Below, piece after piece: positions 54,350 through 62,939 of a DNA stretch of 64,000 bases. Under the pieces are notes generated by a model. The model was not told the origin of the DNA. It did no database searches and worked only from the letters and a program-made list of their open reading frames with translations. Both the position numbers and the translations under genes were made by a program. How positions within the stretch are numbered: position 1 is the stretch's first letter; every line of letters begins with the position of its first letter. The stretch is from Cysteiniphilum halobium (GTDB taxonomy: Bacteria; Pseudomonadota; Gammaproteobacteria; Francisellales; Francisellaceae), in the NCBI RefSeq assembly GCF_003574425.1, contig NZ_QLIU01000022.1:62001-126000 (forward strand). Reading direction: 5' to 3'.

Positions 54350-55105
54350 TCAATTTGCTGGCAAAAGATCATGTAATGGATTGAGCATTGCTTGCCATCG
54401 GGTTGGATTATTTTGAAATTGAGGCTCAATCTCCAAATTAACCTCTTTATTATCAATGGCTAAATTATGGCGATCAGACAAAATTGCTTTTGTTGTCGTT
54501 GTAACATATGGAGAGGTGATCATATTGCGATTAATCAATTCATAGTACATAAGCATTCCTCGAAAATCTCTGCTTAATTCGTGTATGTTTTGTTTGAAAA
54601 TATCAATAGCTTGTTCAACACCTTTTTCCCAGCCGTAGTAAAGTGCTAGTTTCCAGATTCTTTTTTCCTGGTCATTGGTTGGCAATACTGAGCGATCAGG
54701 GATTTCAGGCTTAGAAAAATTGGTAATAAGATAATCTCGCCAAGTCGGAACATTAGAGACAAAATAGGCTTGCTTTGTAATATGATAGATTTGACCATTA
54801 AGTGTGATTTTACGACTATCTGTATTAATACTGGACTTATTGTATCCTGTTTCAATGACAGGTGGTAAGATATGCGCATTAAGTAATAAACCATTGAAAT
54901 TATAGGTTTGGTATAACATTGCTGATAATTTATCAAGACGCTTATTAATCATATTTTGTCCTTCATAGAGTCCGCTTTGTGTTCCTAATTCTAATGCAGC
55001 TTCTTTAACTGCTTTTTGCCTTAATGTGAGATGAGTCCTATCATATTTAACAATCGGAGTATTGCTGGTTAAATTTTCGAGTTGATGTAAATCGATTGTA
55101 AGCAT
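54350..55105 (-). CDS. dotC: Dot/Icm outer-membrane core protein DotC, no visible lipoprotein signal
   Basis: 251 aa (Legionella 303). The conserved DotC body is present: LRQKAVKEAALELGTQSGLY, then VSNVPTWRDYLITNFSKPEI, LALYYGWEKGVEQAIDIFKQ and DFRGMLMYYELINRNMI. Legionella DotC and IncI TraI start with a signal peptide and lipidated Cys. Here the protein begins MLTIDLHQLENLTSN, with no signal and no Cys. The frame upstream is occupied by the end of dotD and offers no other start. Either the anchor was lost or translation differs. Confidence 0.85.
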   Translation of the reverse strand: MLTIDLHQLENLTSNTPIVKYDRTHLTLRQKAVKEAALELGTQSGLYEGQNMINKRLDKLSAMLYQTYNFNGLLLNAHILPPVIETGYNKSSINTDSRKITLNGQIYHITKQAYFVSNVPTWRDYLITNFSKPEIPDRSVLPTNDQEKRIWKLALYYGWEKGVEQAIDIFKQNIHELSRDFRGMLMYYELINRNMITSPYVTTTTKAILSDRHNLAIDNKEVNLEIEPQFQNNPTRWQAMLNPLHDLLPAN

Positions 55106-55107
55106 GC

Positions 55108-55593
55108 TTATAAATACCTGACACTGATAACTTTTGCTTCTGTATTAATGTTTAGACTAGCTTGTTTAGCTGTTTGAACAGCAAGGTTTCTTAAAATATT
55201 AATTGCAGAATCCTCAATCGGAGCATTAAGCTGGCCAATAATTACGATAATCGGGAATGGGGGTGTTTTACCAAAATATTGCACTTTAAAATGCACTGCT
55301 AAACCAATCTGAGTGAGCACATTTTCCAAAGGGCCATAATAAGTAAGCGACAATTTTTTCAAAAGTGCCTGATCTTTAATATTAGCAAAAGGAATTTCTG
55401 GGTTTCCATAGCGAATAGCGTTTGAACGATTAAGCTCGTTCAATGATTGTTGTACAGATTCACTGGCATCTTTAAGTTCATTAGTAACAACGTTATTAAG
55501 ATACTCAGGCTGATATTTTTGAGGTGAATGACTGTCGATATGACTGCATGCACTAAGTAAGAGTAAACTTAAAATTGATAAATGTGTTTTCAT
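55108..55593 (-). CDS. dotD: Dot/Icm outer-membrane lipoprotein DotD
   Basis: 161 aa (Legionella 163). The lipobox LLLSAC puts lipidated Cys16 after a short signal. A C-terminal secretin-N0-like domain (about 75-161: LSLTYYGPLENVLTQIGLAV ... SLNINTEAKVISVRYL) follows. DotD stabilises the DotH-DotC core in the outer membrane. The gene abuts dotC. Confidence 0.9.
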   Translation of the reverse strand: MKTHLSILSLLLLSACSHIDSHSPQKYQPEYLNNVVTNELKDASESVQQSLNELNRSNAIRYGNPEIPFANIKDQALLKKLSLTYYGPLENVLTQIGLAVHFKVQYFGKTPPFPIIVIIGQLNAPIEDSAINILRNLAVQTAKQASLNINTEAKVISVRYL

Positions 55594-55657
55594 AAGTAAA
55601 TTTTCATCCTGACAAAATTAATCTAAAGGCAATCAAACTAATGATATATTTTTATTA

Positions 55658-56083
55658 TTACGTTTTATCAAAAATATCTTTTTCAACTGAGAATTCCTGA
55701 ACAGAATCAGTATTGCCCATATTTTTGGAGATGGTTGATTGAAACATTTGAATACCAGGGACAAGGCAGGTTAGTAAAACGCCAAGCACCAGATGGCCTC
55801 CACCATTTTTAATGTGTTCACCTTGACTTTGTGCGCCTTGATTGTGGTGTTTTCTAAATAGTTGGATAGCGCTGTATATAAACCACATACCAACTAACGT
55901 GGCAACAATAGAAATAAAGGTTTTTATTTGACTAAAAAAAGTGATGATACCTTTTGCCCAAGCTTTGAAATCTCCTGTTTCTCCAGGGGTAGGACCCGCC
56001 GCGTAGCTCACCGCACAGGTAAGAAATAAGATAGCGACCACTGCGCAAACTTTTTTAATTGTAGAGCGATTGATTTTCTCCAT
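55658..56083 (-). CDS. icmD: Dot/Icm membrane protein IcmD/DotP
   Basis: 141 aa. Signal-like helix (about 8-29), then a membrane helix (about 50-75, FISIVATLVGMWFIYSAIQL) and another (about 98-112), with the HNQGAQSQGEHIKNGGG loop between, as in IcmD/DotP and TraR-like proteins. It lies between icmC and dotD as in other Dot/Icm operons. Role in the machine is poorly defined. Confidence 0.75.
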   Translation of the reverse strand: MEKINRSTIKKVCAVVAILFLTCAVSYAAGPTPGETGDFKAWAKGIITFFSQIKTFISIVATLVGMWFIYSAIQLFRKHHNQGAQSQGEHIKNGGGHLVLGVLLTCLVPGIQMFQSTISKNMGNTDSVQEFSVEKDIFDKT

Positions 56084-56168
56084 TTTAGTTCTCCGTTATT
56101 TTGGGTTTATGTTTTATAAATTGAGTAAAATGATTTATCCATTGATGTTGCAGTTTAAGTATTGATTC

Positions 56169-56756
56169 TTAGCCACCATGCCAATACTTTTCGAAATCAT
56201 AAACATTATTTAAAATGCTAAAGCAAGCCGCCGCATTCATTCCAATTACGCCGGCAATAAGATGGCTAATAACTTGACCAATCCCTCCTTCTCTTTGTCC
56301 TTCAGAGACTTTAATTAGAAGAAAAATACCGCGGATCAAAGAAATAAAACCGACAATTGCAAGCAGCGCAAAAATCAAATATTTTTGTGCAATATCTACA
56401 TCTGGGGCTTCTTCTGCAAGGGATGCATATTCACTGATTGTTTTAATTGGATCAAGTGTCTCGTGTTGGGGGAATAAAGTGATGCTAACCATGTCTAAAA
56501 AGCCACTCATTGATAGCAACACAACACCAGCAAAAAACATAAGTACAGTAGTTGAAGGCGCATAGTAACGAAACATTTGCTGTGTTTTGCCATGCTTAGA
56601 TAGACGAATAATTGCAATAAATAAGATACATAGCCCCATAATGACGCCTATGCCACGGACAAAATCGAAAACCGTGAAATCCATACCGCTTTCGCCTGTT
56701 GTGCCAAGTAAGTTTTGGATAATATTAGCGATATACTTTGTAACTGTTGTATCCAT
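56169..56756 (-). CDS. icmC: Dot/Icm membrane protein IcmC/DotE (or DotV), TraQ-like
   Basis: 195 aa (Legionella IcmC about 194). Four membrane helices: about 28-48, 65-85, 125-148 and 160-182. The FVRGIGVIMGLCILFIAI start and the conserved GQREGGIGQVISHLIAGVI loop near the end are typical of TraQ/IcmC/DotV, and the two Legionella paralogues cannot be separated by eye. It is the first gene of the minus-strand Dot/Icm operon, transcribed away from the PAS-LuxR gene. Confidence 0.75.
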   Translation of the reverse strand: MDTTVTKYIANIIQNLLGTTGESGMDFTVFDFVRGIGVIMGLCILFIAIIRLSKHGKTQQMFRYYAPSTTVLMFFAGVVLLSMSGFLDMVSITLFPQHETLDPIKTISEYASLAEEAPDVDIAQKYLIFALLAIVGFISLIRGIFLLIKVSEGQREGGIGQVISHLIAGVIGMNAAACFSILNNVYDFEKYWHGG

Positions 56757-57001
56757 GCTATCACATGCGCTTTTGCTTTTAATTTCGCTTAAAATGAATT
56801 TTTCGCGACAAATGATTCTCTTTCAATCGAATTGATATAACTTCATCATTTTGTCTTAAACAGCATGGTCTGTTTCTTTATTTTGCAAAATGATACATTT
56901 TGTTTCTTTATCTTATTTTTATACTAAATATTTTTACGTAGTTTTACGCTTTTTTTCATAAAATCATTCATATACCATATGCGGCTGTTAAAGAGGTAAT
57001 T

Positions 57002-57049
57002 ATGTTTAAAGATTTTTGTCATTATGGGGAATATTATGACGCAGCATGA
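57002..57049 (+). other. Possible 15-codon leader ORF overlapping the regulator start
   Basis: An ATG at 57002 preceded by AAAGAGG opens a 15-codon frame ending in TGA at 57047-57049. It overlaps the start of the PAS-LuxR gene in another frame. It could couple or restrain translation of the regulator, or be chance. Confidence 0.25.
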
Positions 57050-57638
57050 ATTTGCTTTTTTTGAAAAGGATAAACTTGGCAGATTAGTAAATATTAACAA
57101 ACAGTATTTGGCTTACCTTGGGATCGAAGATGAAAAGGAATTATACGGTAAGAGTGAGGTAGATATAGCAGAGTTAAAACCATTTCACAAAATCTATTCA
57201 ACGGGTGAAAAAGAAGCTCGTCTACTTAAAGGCGTTTCAATACAAAAAGAGTTGTTTTATTTTAGCGATAAAGGCCCTGAGTCAATTATTACGACAAGAA
57301 CATATCTCAACTTAGAAAAAGTTGAGATTAGAGGTTTCTTTTTTAAAATAGCAAAGACCCCCGTAACTTGGGATGGTAAAAATCTGACAATCTGGAATTA
57401 CTTTAAACCCGTCAAATTATCACTTTTGAAGTTTTATGTATTAACACTAAAATGCAGAGGACACAATAATCTAGAGATTGCTAATCGCATATTTCGTGCC
57501 GAGTCTACAGTAAGAAACATTGTTCAAGATCTATATTGTCTTTTTGAATTGTATGATTTCGTCACCCTTACTCGTTACTACGATTTAGGGTGCTGGCTTA
57601 ATAAATTGACAATACATTTGTTAAGTGAAAAGTTTTAG
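57036..57638 (+). CDS. PAS-LuxR transcriptional regulator
   Basis: 200 aa from the ATG at 57036 (GGGGA seven bases upstream); 57024 is a less likely alternative. N-terminal PAS-like domain (about 5-110: FFEKDKLGRLVNINKQYLAY ... GFFFKIAKTPVTW). The C-terminal LuxR-type HTH is partly degenerate (LSLLKFYVLTLKCRGHNNLE, IANRIFRAESTVRNIVQDLY). It is divergent from the icmC-dotN operon, with 279 bases between, which makes it a candidate regulator of Dot/Icm expression. No operator was identified. Confidence 0.65.
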   Translation: MTQHEFAFFEKDKLGRLVNINKQYLAYLGIEDEKELYGKSEVDIAELKPFHKIYSTGEKEARLLKGVSIQKELFYFSDKGPESIITTRTYLNLEKVEIRGFFFKIAKTPVTWDGKNLTIWNYFKPVKLSLLKFYVLTLKCRGHNNLEIANRIFRAESTVRNIVQDLYCLFELYDFVTLTRYYDLGCWLNKLTIHLLSEKF

Positions 57639-57655
57639 CTACGACACAGAAGTTC

Positions 57656-57805
57656 TCAGGCTGGCTGCATTCGCAGAAGGGTGGTTACAGGTAATCCACA
57701 TATCTTTGATACAACTGAAAGAGGAACTCCCTCTGCGAGCATTGTCTCTGCACCGCACGGGTAATCTGTGTGTCTAGTCCGTTTTTGATATAATCGTGAT
57801 TGCAT
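57656..57805 (-). CDS. Small helix-turn-helix protein
   Basis: 49 aa from an ATG at 57805 with a near-ideal AAGGAG eight bases upstream; longer readings lack such a site. The C-terminal half (LAEGVPLSVVSKICGLPVTT, then LLRMQ) looks like the HTH tail of resolvases or small DNA-binding proteins, and the N-terminus is basic. It could be a real small regulator or the relic of a larger mobile-element gene. It is convergent with the PAS-LuxR gene. Confidence 0.4.
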   Translation of the reverse strand: MQSRLYQKRTRHTDYPCGAETMLAEGVPLSVVSKICGLPVTTLLRMQPA

Positions 57806-57969
57806 AAATATCTCCTTATTACGTATTGCATACACATGCTGAAGTTTGTGATTAAACAACAAACCAACAGTTGGCATTGTTGCATGTAAGGAGTAACAAA
57901 TCCAATCAATTTGGTCTGTGTAATGAAATGAATTTTTATGTATTGTAACTTTGTGTTTTATTCACTGTG

Positions 57970-58695
57970 TTATTTTGAGCTTTCCCAGCGAATAGGTGAG
58001 CTGAACATATATCCTGTCCCATGTATGGTTTTAATTATTTGAGGGGATTGAGGATCATTTTCTATTTTGCGTCTAATTCTGAGAACCATCATGTCCAAAT
58101 TTCTATCTAAACCATTATATTCTCTACCATATAGTTTCATAATAAGGTCATCTCTGGACAAAGGTTGTCCATGATGCTCGATGAGTAATTGTAGTACCTC
58201 AAACTCTTTGGTTGTCAGTTCAATAGAAATGCCATTATTGTGTGTTAGTGACCTCTCTTTGATATTAAAGCACCAGTCTTTAAAATAAGCGTAGTAAGAG
58301 CGTTTTTGTTCTAACTGCATGTTTTGTAATTCAAGTGATCGCCGAAGTACCGCTTTGATTGCGGCTATTAGCACTTTTGGGTTGAAAGGTTTCGTTATGT
58401 AATGATCTGCACCGACCTCATACGACAACACTCTGTCAATGTCATCGTCGGAAGCAGTGAGCATAATGGTTGGGATGGGTGATTTTGTATGCAATTTCCT
58501 ACAGAAATCAATGCCATTCTCTAGAGGAAGATCAATATCTAGTAGGATTAAATCAGGGGGATCCTTTTTAACATGCCTACTTGCATCATGAGCATTAGCC
58601 ACTGCATATACTTTAAAGTTATTTTGAGTCAGCATGGTTGATAGCAGACTTCTAACTTCACTGTCATCATCGACGATTAAAATAGTTTCTTGCAT
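57970..58695 (-). CDS. OmpR/PhoB-family response regulator
   Basis: 241 aa. The receiver is intact: acidic cluster Asp9-11, phosphoryl Asp53 (LLLDIDLP), Thr80 and Lys102 (ITKPF). The winged helix is complete (LTTKEFEVLQLLIEHHGQPL, then NLDMMVLRIRRKIE and the wing TIHGTGYMF). It is a normal phosphorylation-driven DNA-binding protein. No cognate kinase gene is adjacent; the PAS/pseudokinase at 42813-44018 lacks its His. In Legionella and Coxiella the OmpR-type PmrA controls Dot/Icm genes, which is a precedent for a role here. Confidence 0.88.
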   Translation of the reverse strand: MQETILIVDDDSEVRSLLSTMLTQNNFKVYAVANAHDASRHVKKDPPDLILLDIDLPLENGIDFCRKLHTKSPIPTIMLTASDDDIDRVLSYEVGADHYITKPFNPKVLIAAIKAVLRRSLELQNMQLEQKRSYYAYFKDWCFNIKERSLTHNNGISIELTTKEFEVLQLLIEHHGQPLSRDDLIMKLYGREYNGLDRNLDMMVLRIRRKIENDPQSPQIIKTIHGTGYMFSSPIRWESSK

Positions 58696-58959
58696 TATTT
58701 CGCTCTTTTAGTAAATTTTATGCTTTAGAGTGGAACATGGCGCTTAACTTGTTAAAACAAAACACAAAGAACACAAAACTTACTCGTATTGCAAAGCGCT
58801 TTTATCCGCTAAAGCATCATAGATAGCCTCAGAGTGTATAGAGCAAACAATTATAACTCAATAGCTGTAATCAGCTTTGAGACGTAATATAACTAAAAGA
58901 GACAAAATGTGAGTTTTACGCAAAAAGACTTGCAAAATGATTTTTAGTGTTGAGGTTGA

Positions 58960-59142
58960 CTGTGTTTTGGTGATTGTATAATGATTGAGGAAGATGATAT
59001 TCCTGTTTTTTGGGGCTGTGGTGTAACCCCCCAACTTGCTTTAATGGATGCAAAGTTAGATATTGCCATTACGCACAGTCCTGGATATATGTTTGTGACA
59101 GACTTGCTGTCAAGTGATTATTATGAATGCACTTACCATTAG
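58960..59142 (+). pseudogene. 3' remnant of a DUF1445 putative hydro-lyase (D-glutamate cyclase-like) gene
   Basis: The frame from 58960 to the TAG at 59140-59142 encodes a segment with FGD followed by DDIPVFWGCGVTPQLALMDA and IAITHSPGYMFVTDL. From memory this matches the C-terminal signature of the DUF1445/YcsI hydro-lyase family (PVFWACGVTPQ, ITHAPGHMFVTD). An in-frame TGA lies directly upstream and the remaining ~200 residues of the family are absent. It is therefore a truncated relic beside prfB, likely left by a deletion or by the insertion that brought the neighbouring island. The preceding stretch 58696-58959 holds no recognisable gene. Confidence 0.6.
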
Positions 59143-59154
59143 CTGATAAAACAA

Positions 59155-59184
59155 TTCGCAGCTGAGCCAGGCTTGTGTTAGAAT
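59155..59184 (+). promoter_or_regulatory. Putative promoter of prfB
   Basis: TTCGCA (59155-59160) and TAGAAT (59179-59184) are 18 bases apart. TGT before the second box gives an extended -10. Transcription would start near 59191, about 32 bases before the prfB ATG. Confidence 0.4.
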
Positions 59185-59222
59185 ATCGATCACTTTAACG
59201 CCAATCAAATAAATTTTCTGTA

Positions 59223-60318
59223 ATGGAAGTAAATAGCTACAAAACCCAATTAAAAGAGATGGCAATGCGCTTGGATACACTTCGGGGGTATCTTTGACTT
59301 TGCTCATAAAAAAGAACGTTTAGATGAAGTATTAATGGAGTTGGAAAATCCAGCAATTTGGAATGATCCAGAGAATGCGCAAATGCTAGGTAAAGAAAAA
59401 ACCACACTTGAAGTGGTTGTTAATAATGTCATAACCCTTGATAAAGGAATTACTGATGCATTAGAGATGATTGAGTTTGCCCAAGAGACGGATGATGAAA
59501 GTATTCTGCAAGAGGTGATCACTGAAATTGAACATTTGGAATCTGCGTTAGCCAAGCTTGAATTTATGCGCATGTTTAATAACCCAATGGATCCAAATGA
59601 TGCGTTTTTGGATGTACAATCTGGATCAGGAGGCACGGAAGCGCAAGATTGGGCACAGATGCTTATGCGTATGTATCTACGCTGGGGCGAGGCGCATGGC
59701 TTGAAAACAGAACTGATTGAAGTCTCAGACGGTGACGTTGCCGGTATTAAAAGTTGTACGATTCGTTTTGAAGGTGAATATGCCTATGGTTGGCTTAGGA
59801 CTGAAACGGGAGTGCATCGTTTGGTGCGTAAATCACCGTTTGATTCTGGTAATCGTCGTCATACTTCATTTGCATCGGTTTTTGTCTCCCCCGAGGTGAG
59901 TGACGAGATCGAGATCGAGATTAACCCCGCGGATTTGCGCATTGATACTTATCGCGCATCAGGTGCCGGTGGGCAGCACGTCAACCGTACCGATTCTGCA
60001 GTGCGTATTACGCATGAGCCATCGGGCATCGTCGTGCAATGTCAGAATGATCGCTCGCAACATAAAAACAAAGATCAAGCGATGAAACAGTTAAAATCAA
60101 AGCTATATGAGCTAGAGATGCACAAACGTAATGCTGAAAAACAAGCACTTGAAGAATCCAAATCAGATATTGGCTGGGGTAGTCAGATTCGCTCTTATGT
60201 ACTTGATCAATCAAGAATCAAAGATCTAAGAACCTCAGTAGAGAATACCAACACACAAGCGGTGCTTGATGGTGATTTAGATAAATTTATCGAAGCTAGC
60301 TTGAAAATGGGATTGTGA
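59223..60318 (+). CDS. prfB: Peptide chain release factor RF2 (programmed +1 frameshift)
   Basis: 364 aa once the frameshift is applied (E. coli RF2 365). The ATG at 59223 gives 24 codons up to an in-frame TGA at 59295-59297. Reading continues in the +1 frame (GAC at 59296) to 60318. RF2 hallmarks: [20 protein letters not shown], the GGQ loop ([20 protein letters not shown]) and [10 protein letters not shown]. The tripeptide anticodon SPF is present ([11 protein letters not shown]). RF2 reads UGA and UAA stops, and the internal TGA regulates its own level. It is followed by lysS, as in many gammaproteobacteria. Confidence 0.95.
59283..59298 (+). other. RF2 autoregulatory frameshift site
   Basis: CGGGGGTATCTTTGAC contains the Shine-Dalgarno-like GGGGG, spacer, slippery CTT and stop TGA followed by C, the classical RF2 frameshift cassette. 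When RF2 is scarce ribosomes slip +1 at CTT and finish the protein. Confidence 0.95.
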
Positions 60319-60408
60319 TAGCCAAGTTGCTAAAATTGACATGATACAGCGTAGGGGCGTATTGAGTACGGCCTTAGAGATTAAAATAAAAAAATTGGAA
60401 TAATAGCC

Positions 60409-61947
60409 ATGACAGAACAAGTTCAAGATCAATTAATGACAAAAGAAGAAGCGCAACTCGAAGAAAATAATCAAATTCAAGTGCGTAAAGAAAAACTTAA
60501 AGAGCATACTGAATCAAATAATGGCATTGCTTTTGCCAATGATTTTAAACCTAATGCAGTAGCTGCATGTCTGCAAGCAAGATATGGTAAAATTGAAAAA
60601 GCGGAGTTAGAAGCGTTGGCAGATAAGCCAATTGTTAAAATTACTGGTCGCATTATGCTTAAACGTGTCATGGGTAAAGCGTCTTTTATTACACTTCAAG
60701 ATATGTCTGGTCGTATTCAAGCATATATTCGTAAAAATGATTTAGCCGAAGGCGAGTATGACCGCTTTAATGCACATTGGGATTTGGGTGATATCGTTGG
60801 TGTTGAAGGGACATTATTTAAGACCAATACTGGTGAGCTATCGGTGCATGCAACAAGCATTAAGTTGTTAACTAAAGCCATTCGCCCATTGCCTGATAAG
60901 TTTCATGGGTTGTCTGATCAAGAAACGCGTTATCGCCAACGCTATGTTGATCTGATGACTAATAGTGAAAGTCGCAAAGTTTTTCAGACGCGCTCTAAAA
61001 TGATTCAATTTATTCGCCGTTATTTTGATGAACATCGTTTTATGGAAGTTGAAACGCCAATGATGCATGTGATTCCAGGGGGCGCTTCAGCAAAGCCTTT
61101 TGCAACGCATCACAATGCACTAGATATGCCGCTTTATTTGCGTATTGCACCTGAGCTTTACTTAAAGCGTTTGGTTGTTGGTGGTTTTGACCGGGTATAT
61201 GAGATTAACCGTAACTTTAGAAATGAAGGCTTGTCAACGCGTCATAATCCTGAATTCACCATGATCGAGTTTTATCAGGCGTATGCTGACTATAAAGATC
61301 TGATGGATTTAACCGAAGATTTACTGCGCAAGATGGCGACAGAAGTTCTAGGTACTACTGATATTCATTACCAAGGTCAAGACTATGATTTGGCACAACC
61401 CTTTGTGCGCATGAGCATGTTTGACTCGATTTTACACTTCAATAAAGAGGTTACCAAAGCGCAGTTGGCAGACTTTGATCAAGCAGTAGCAATCGCTAAA
61501 AAGCTAGGTATTAAAGTTGAATCACACTATGGTTTAGGTAAAGTACAAACAGAGATTTTTGAAGAAACGGTCGAGCATCGTTTGATTCAACCAACCTTTA
61601 TTACCGAATATCCAGCAGAGGTTTCACCATTGGCGCGTCGCAATGATGATAATCCTTTTATTACTGATCGCTTTGAGTTCTTTATCGGCGGGCGCGAGAT
61701 TGCTAATGGTTTCTCTGAGTTAAATGATGCAGAAGATCAAGCTGAGCGCTTTAAGGCGCAAGTAGCTGCAAAAGATGCCGGTGATGATGAAGCAATGTTT
61801 TATGATGCGGATTATATCCGTGCTTTAGAGTATGGTTTGGCACCAACTGCAGGCGAGGGTATTGGTATTGACAGATTGGTTATGTTTTTCACCAATAGCA
61901 CATCGATTCGTGATGTGATCTTATTCCCACATATGCGTCCTGAGTAG
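60409..61947 (+). CDS. lysS: Lysyl-tRNA synthetase, class II
   Basis: 512 aa. OB-fold anticodon-binding domain (about 75-180: [20 protein letters not shown]), then the class II catalytic core with motif 1 ([15 protein letters not shown]-like), motif 2 ([20 protein letters not shown]) and motif 3 ([16 protein letters not shown]). It charges tRNA-Lys. The ~90-base gap to prfB contains a GTAGGGGCGTATTGAGTACG stretch that resembles a dispersed intergenic repeat. Confidence 0.95.
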   Translation: MTEQVQDQLMTKEEAQLEENNQIQVRKEKLKEHTESNNGIAFANDFKPNAVAACLQARYGKIEKAELEALADKPIVKITGRIMLKRVMGKASFITLQDMSGRIQAYIRKNDLAEGEYDRFNAHWDLGDIVGVEGTLFKTNTGELSVHATSIKLLTKAIRPLPDKFHGLSDQETRYRQRYVDLMTNSESRKVFQTRSKMIQFIRRYFDEHRFMEVETPMMHVIPGGASAKPFATHHNALDMPLYLRIAPELYLKRLVVGGFDRVYEINRNFRNEGLSTRHNPEFTMIEFYQAYADYKDLMDLTEDLLRKMATEVLGTTDIHYQGQDYDLAQPFVRMSMFDSILHFNKEVTKAQLADFDQAVAIAKKLGIKVESHYGLGKVQTEIFEETVEHRLIQPTFITEYPAEVSPLARRNDDNPFITDRFEFFIGGREIANGFSELNDAEDQAERFKAQVAAKDAGDDEAMFYDADYIRALEYGLAPTAGEGIGIDRLVMFFTNSTSIRDVILFPHMRPE

Positions 61948-61967
61948 CAAGTTGCGAGTGGGTGGGC

Positions 61968-62939
61968 ATGACTAATCGACATGATTCTGTATTTAAAGAT
62001 CTGATTGCAAATAGAGATTTTGCAGTGTCTTTCTTGCAGCAATATATGCCACAAGAACTGGTTAATCTGATAGATTGGAAGACGGTAAAATTGGATACGG
62101 CTAATATTGAGCATGTGCGTCAACAGCAAAAGAAGAACTTGAAGCAAAAAGAGCAGTCAGACTTAACCTTTCTGTTCAAGTTCAAAGATAACTGTTCCGG
62201 TGCTGTGTTTGTGCATATTGAAAGCCAAACGAGTAATGACGAAACAATTGTTATTCGTACGCGTCATTATCAAACAAGTTATTTATTAGATTACATGAAG
62301 CGTAATAAGACTGCGAAAAACTTACCTCTAGTGGTGTCAATAATCTATTATGCTAATCGTAAACCATTTAGCTATAGCTTGGATATTAATGATTATTTCG
62401 AAAATAAGAGCCTTGCACAAAAATATGCTTTTAGATCGCAGTTTATTGATTTGAATAGATTTAGTGATAGCGAAATTTTGGCGCATGGATTTATAGCTGG
62501 CTATGAGCTAATCTTAAAAGCAATTAGAGAAAATAGCATTGATGGAAAGCTGGATATTGCGGTACACCAAATTGAAGCATATGATCATATAGCGAGGCAG
62601 GTCTTGATTCGTTATATGTCTCAATATTCAGATATGGAAACGGAAGAGTTTTATGGTAAGATAATGAACAGTAAACCAAGTCTAAGAGGTGATGTCATGA
62701 CAGTAGCAGAAAAATGGGAAGCACAAGGAGTTGCAAAAGGTATGCAGCAAGGTATGCAGCAAGGTATGCAGCAAGGTATGCAGCAAGGTATGCAGCAAGG
62801 AGCGCGTTTGAAAGCAGAGGAAACTGCATGCAAAATGTTGCATAAAGGCTATGCGATTGATGATATTTGTGAAATAACAGGACTTGATCAAAAAGATGTT
62901 ATTGAGCTAAAGGAGCGTGTCAAAAATACACGCCATTAA
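61968..62939 (+). CDS. Rpn/YhgA-family PD-(D/E)XK nuclease (putative transposase family)
   Basis: 323 aa from the ATG at 61968 (GTG at 61962 is the alternative). The start RHDSVFKDLIANRDFAVSFL and the nuclease core with Asp65 (SDLTFLFKF) and Glu85-x-Gln87 (HIESQ) are typical of the Rpn family of recombination-promoting nucleases. Residues ~258-277 are five GMQQ units encoded by a 12-bp tandem repeat, followed by a short helical tail (EETACKMLHKGYAIDD). Rpn proteins nick or cut DNA and raise recombination. The gene ends by overlapping the convergent HAD gene by four bases. Confidence 0.8.
   Translation: MTNRHDSVFKDLIANRDFAVSFLQQYMPQELVNLIDWKTVKLDTANIEHVRQQQKKNLKQKEQSDLTFLFKFKDNCSGAVFVHIESQTSNDETIVIRTRHYQTSYLLDYMKRNKTAKNLPLVVSIIYYANRKPFSYSLDINDYFENKSLAQKYAFRSQFIDLNRFSDSEILAHGFIAGYELILKAIRENSIDGKLDIAVHQIEAYDHIARQVLIRYMSQYSDMETEEFYGKIMNSKPSLRGDVMTVAEKWEAQGVAKGMQQGMQQGMQQGMQQGMQQGARLKAEETACKMLHKGYAIDDICEITGLDQKDVIELKERVKNTRH
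62739..62798 (+). repeat. Five tandem 12-bp repeats in the Rpn gene
   Basis: GGTATGCAGCAA is repeated five times without change. Each unit adds four residues (GMQQ), so copy-number change lengthens a linker without breaking the frame. Confidence 0.95.

Noticed and set aside
59295-59297. prfB broken by an in-frame TGA
   Set aside because: The stop is part of the conserved RF2 programmed frameshift cassette, so the gene is intact.
59110-59307. Minus-strand 65-codon frame upstream of prfB
   Set aside because: It overlaps the prfB promoter and start, and no family pattern is visible.
60350-60375. Hairpin or terminator between prfB and lysS
   Set aside because: The GTAGGGGCGTATTGAGTACGG stretch pairs imperfectly and has no T-run; perhaps a dispersed repeat, but only one copy was seen.
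62739-62798. CRISPR-like array
   Set aside because: The units are contiguous 12-mers with no spacers; it is a coding tandem repeat.
62651-62833. Cys/Pro repeat protein on the minus strand
   Set aside because: A shadow of the 12-bp repeat of the Rpn gene.
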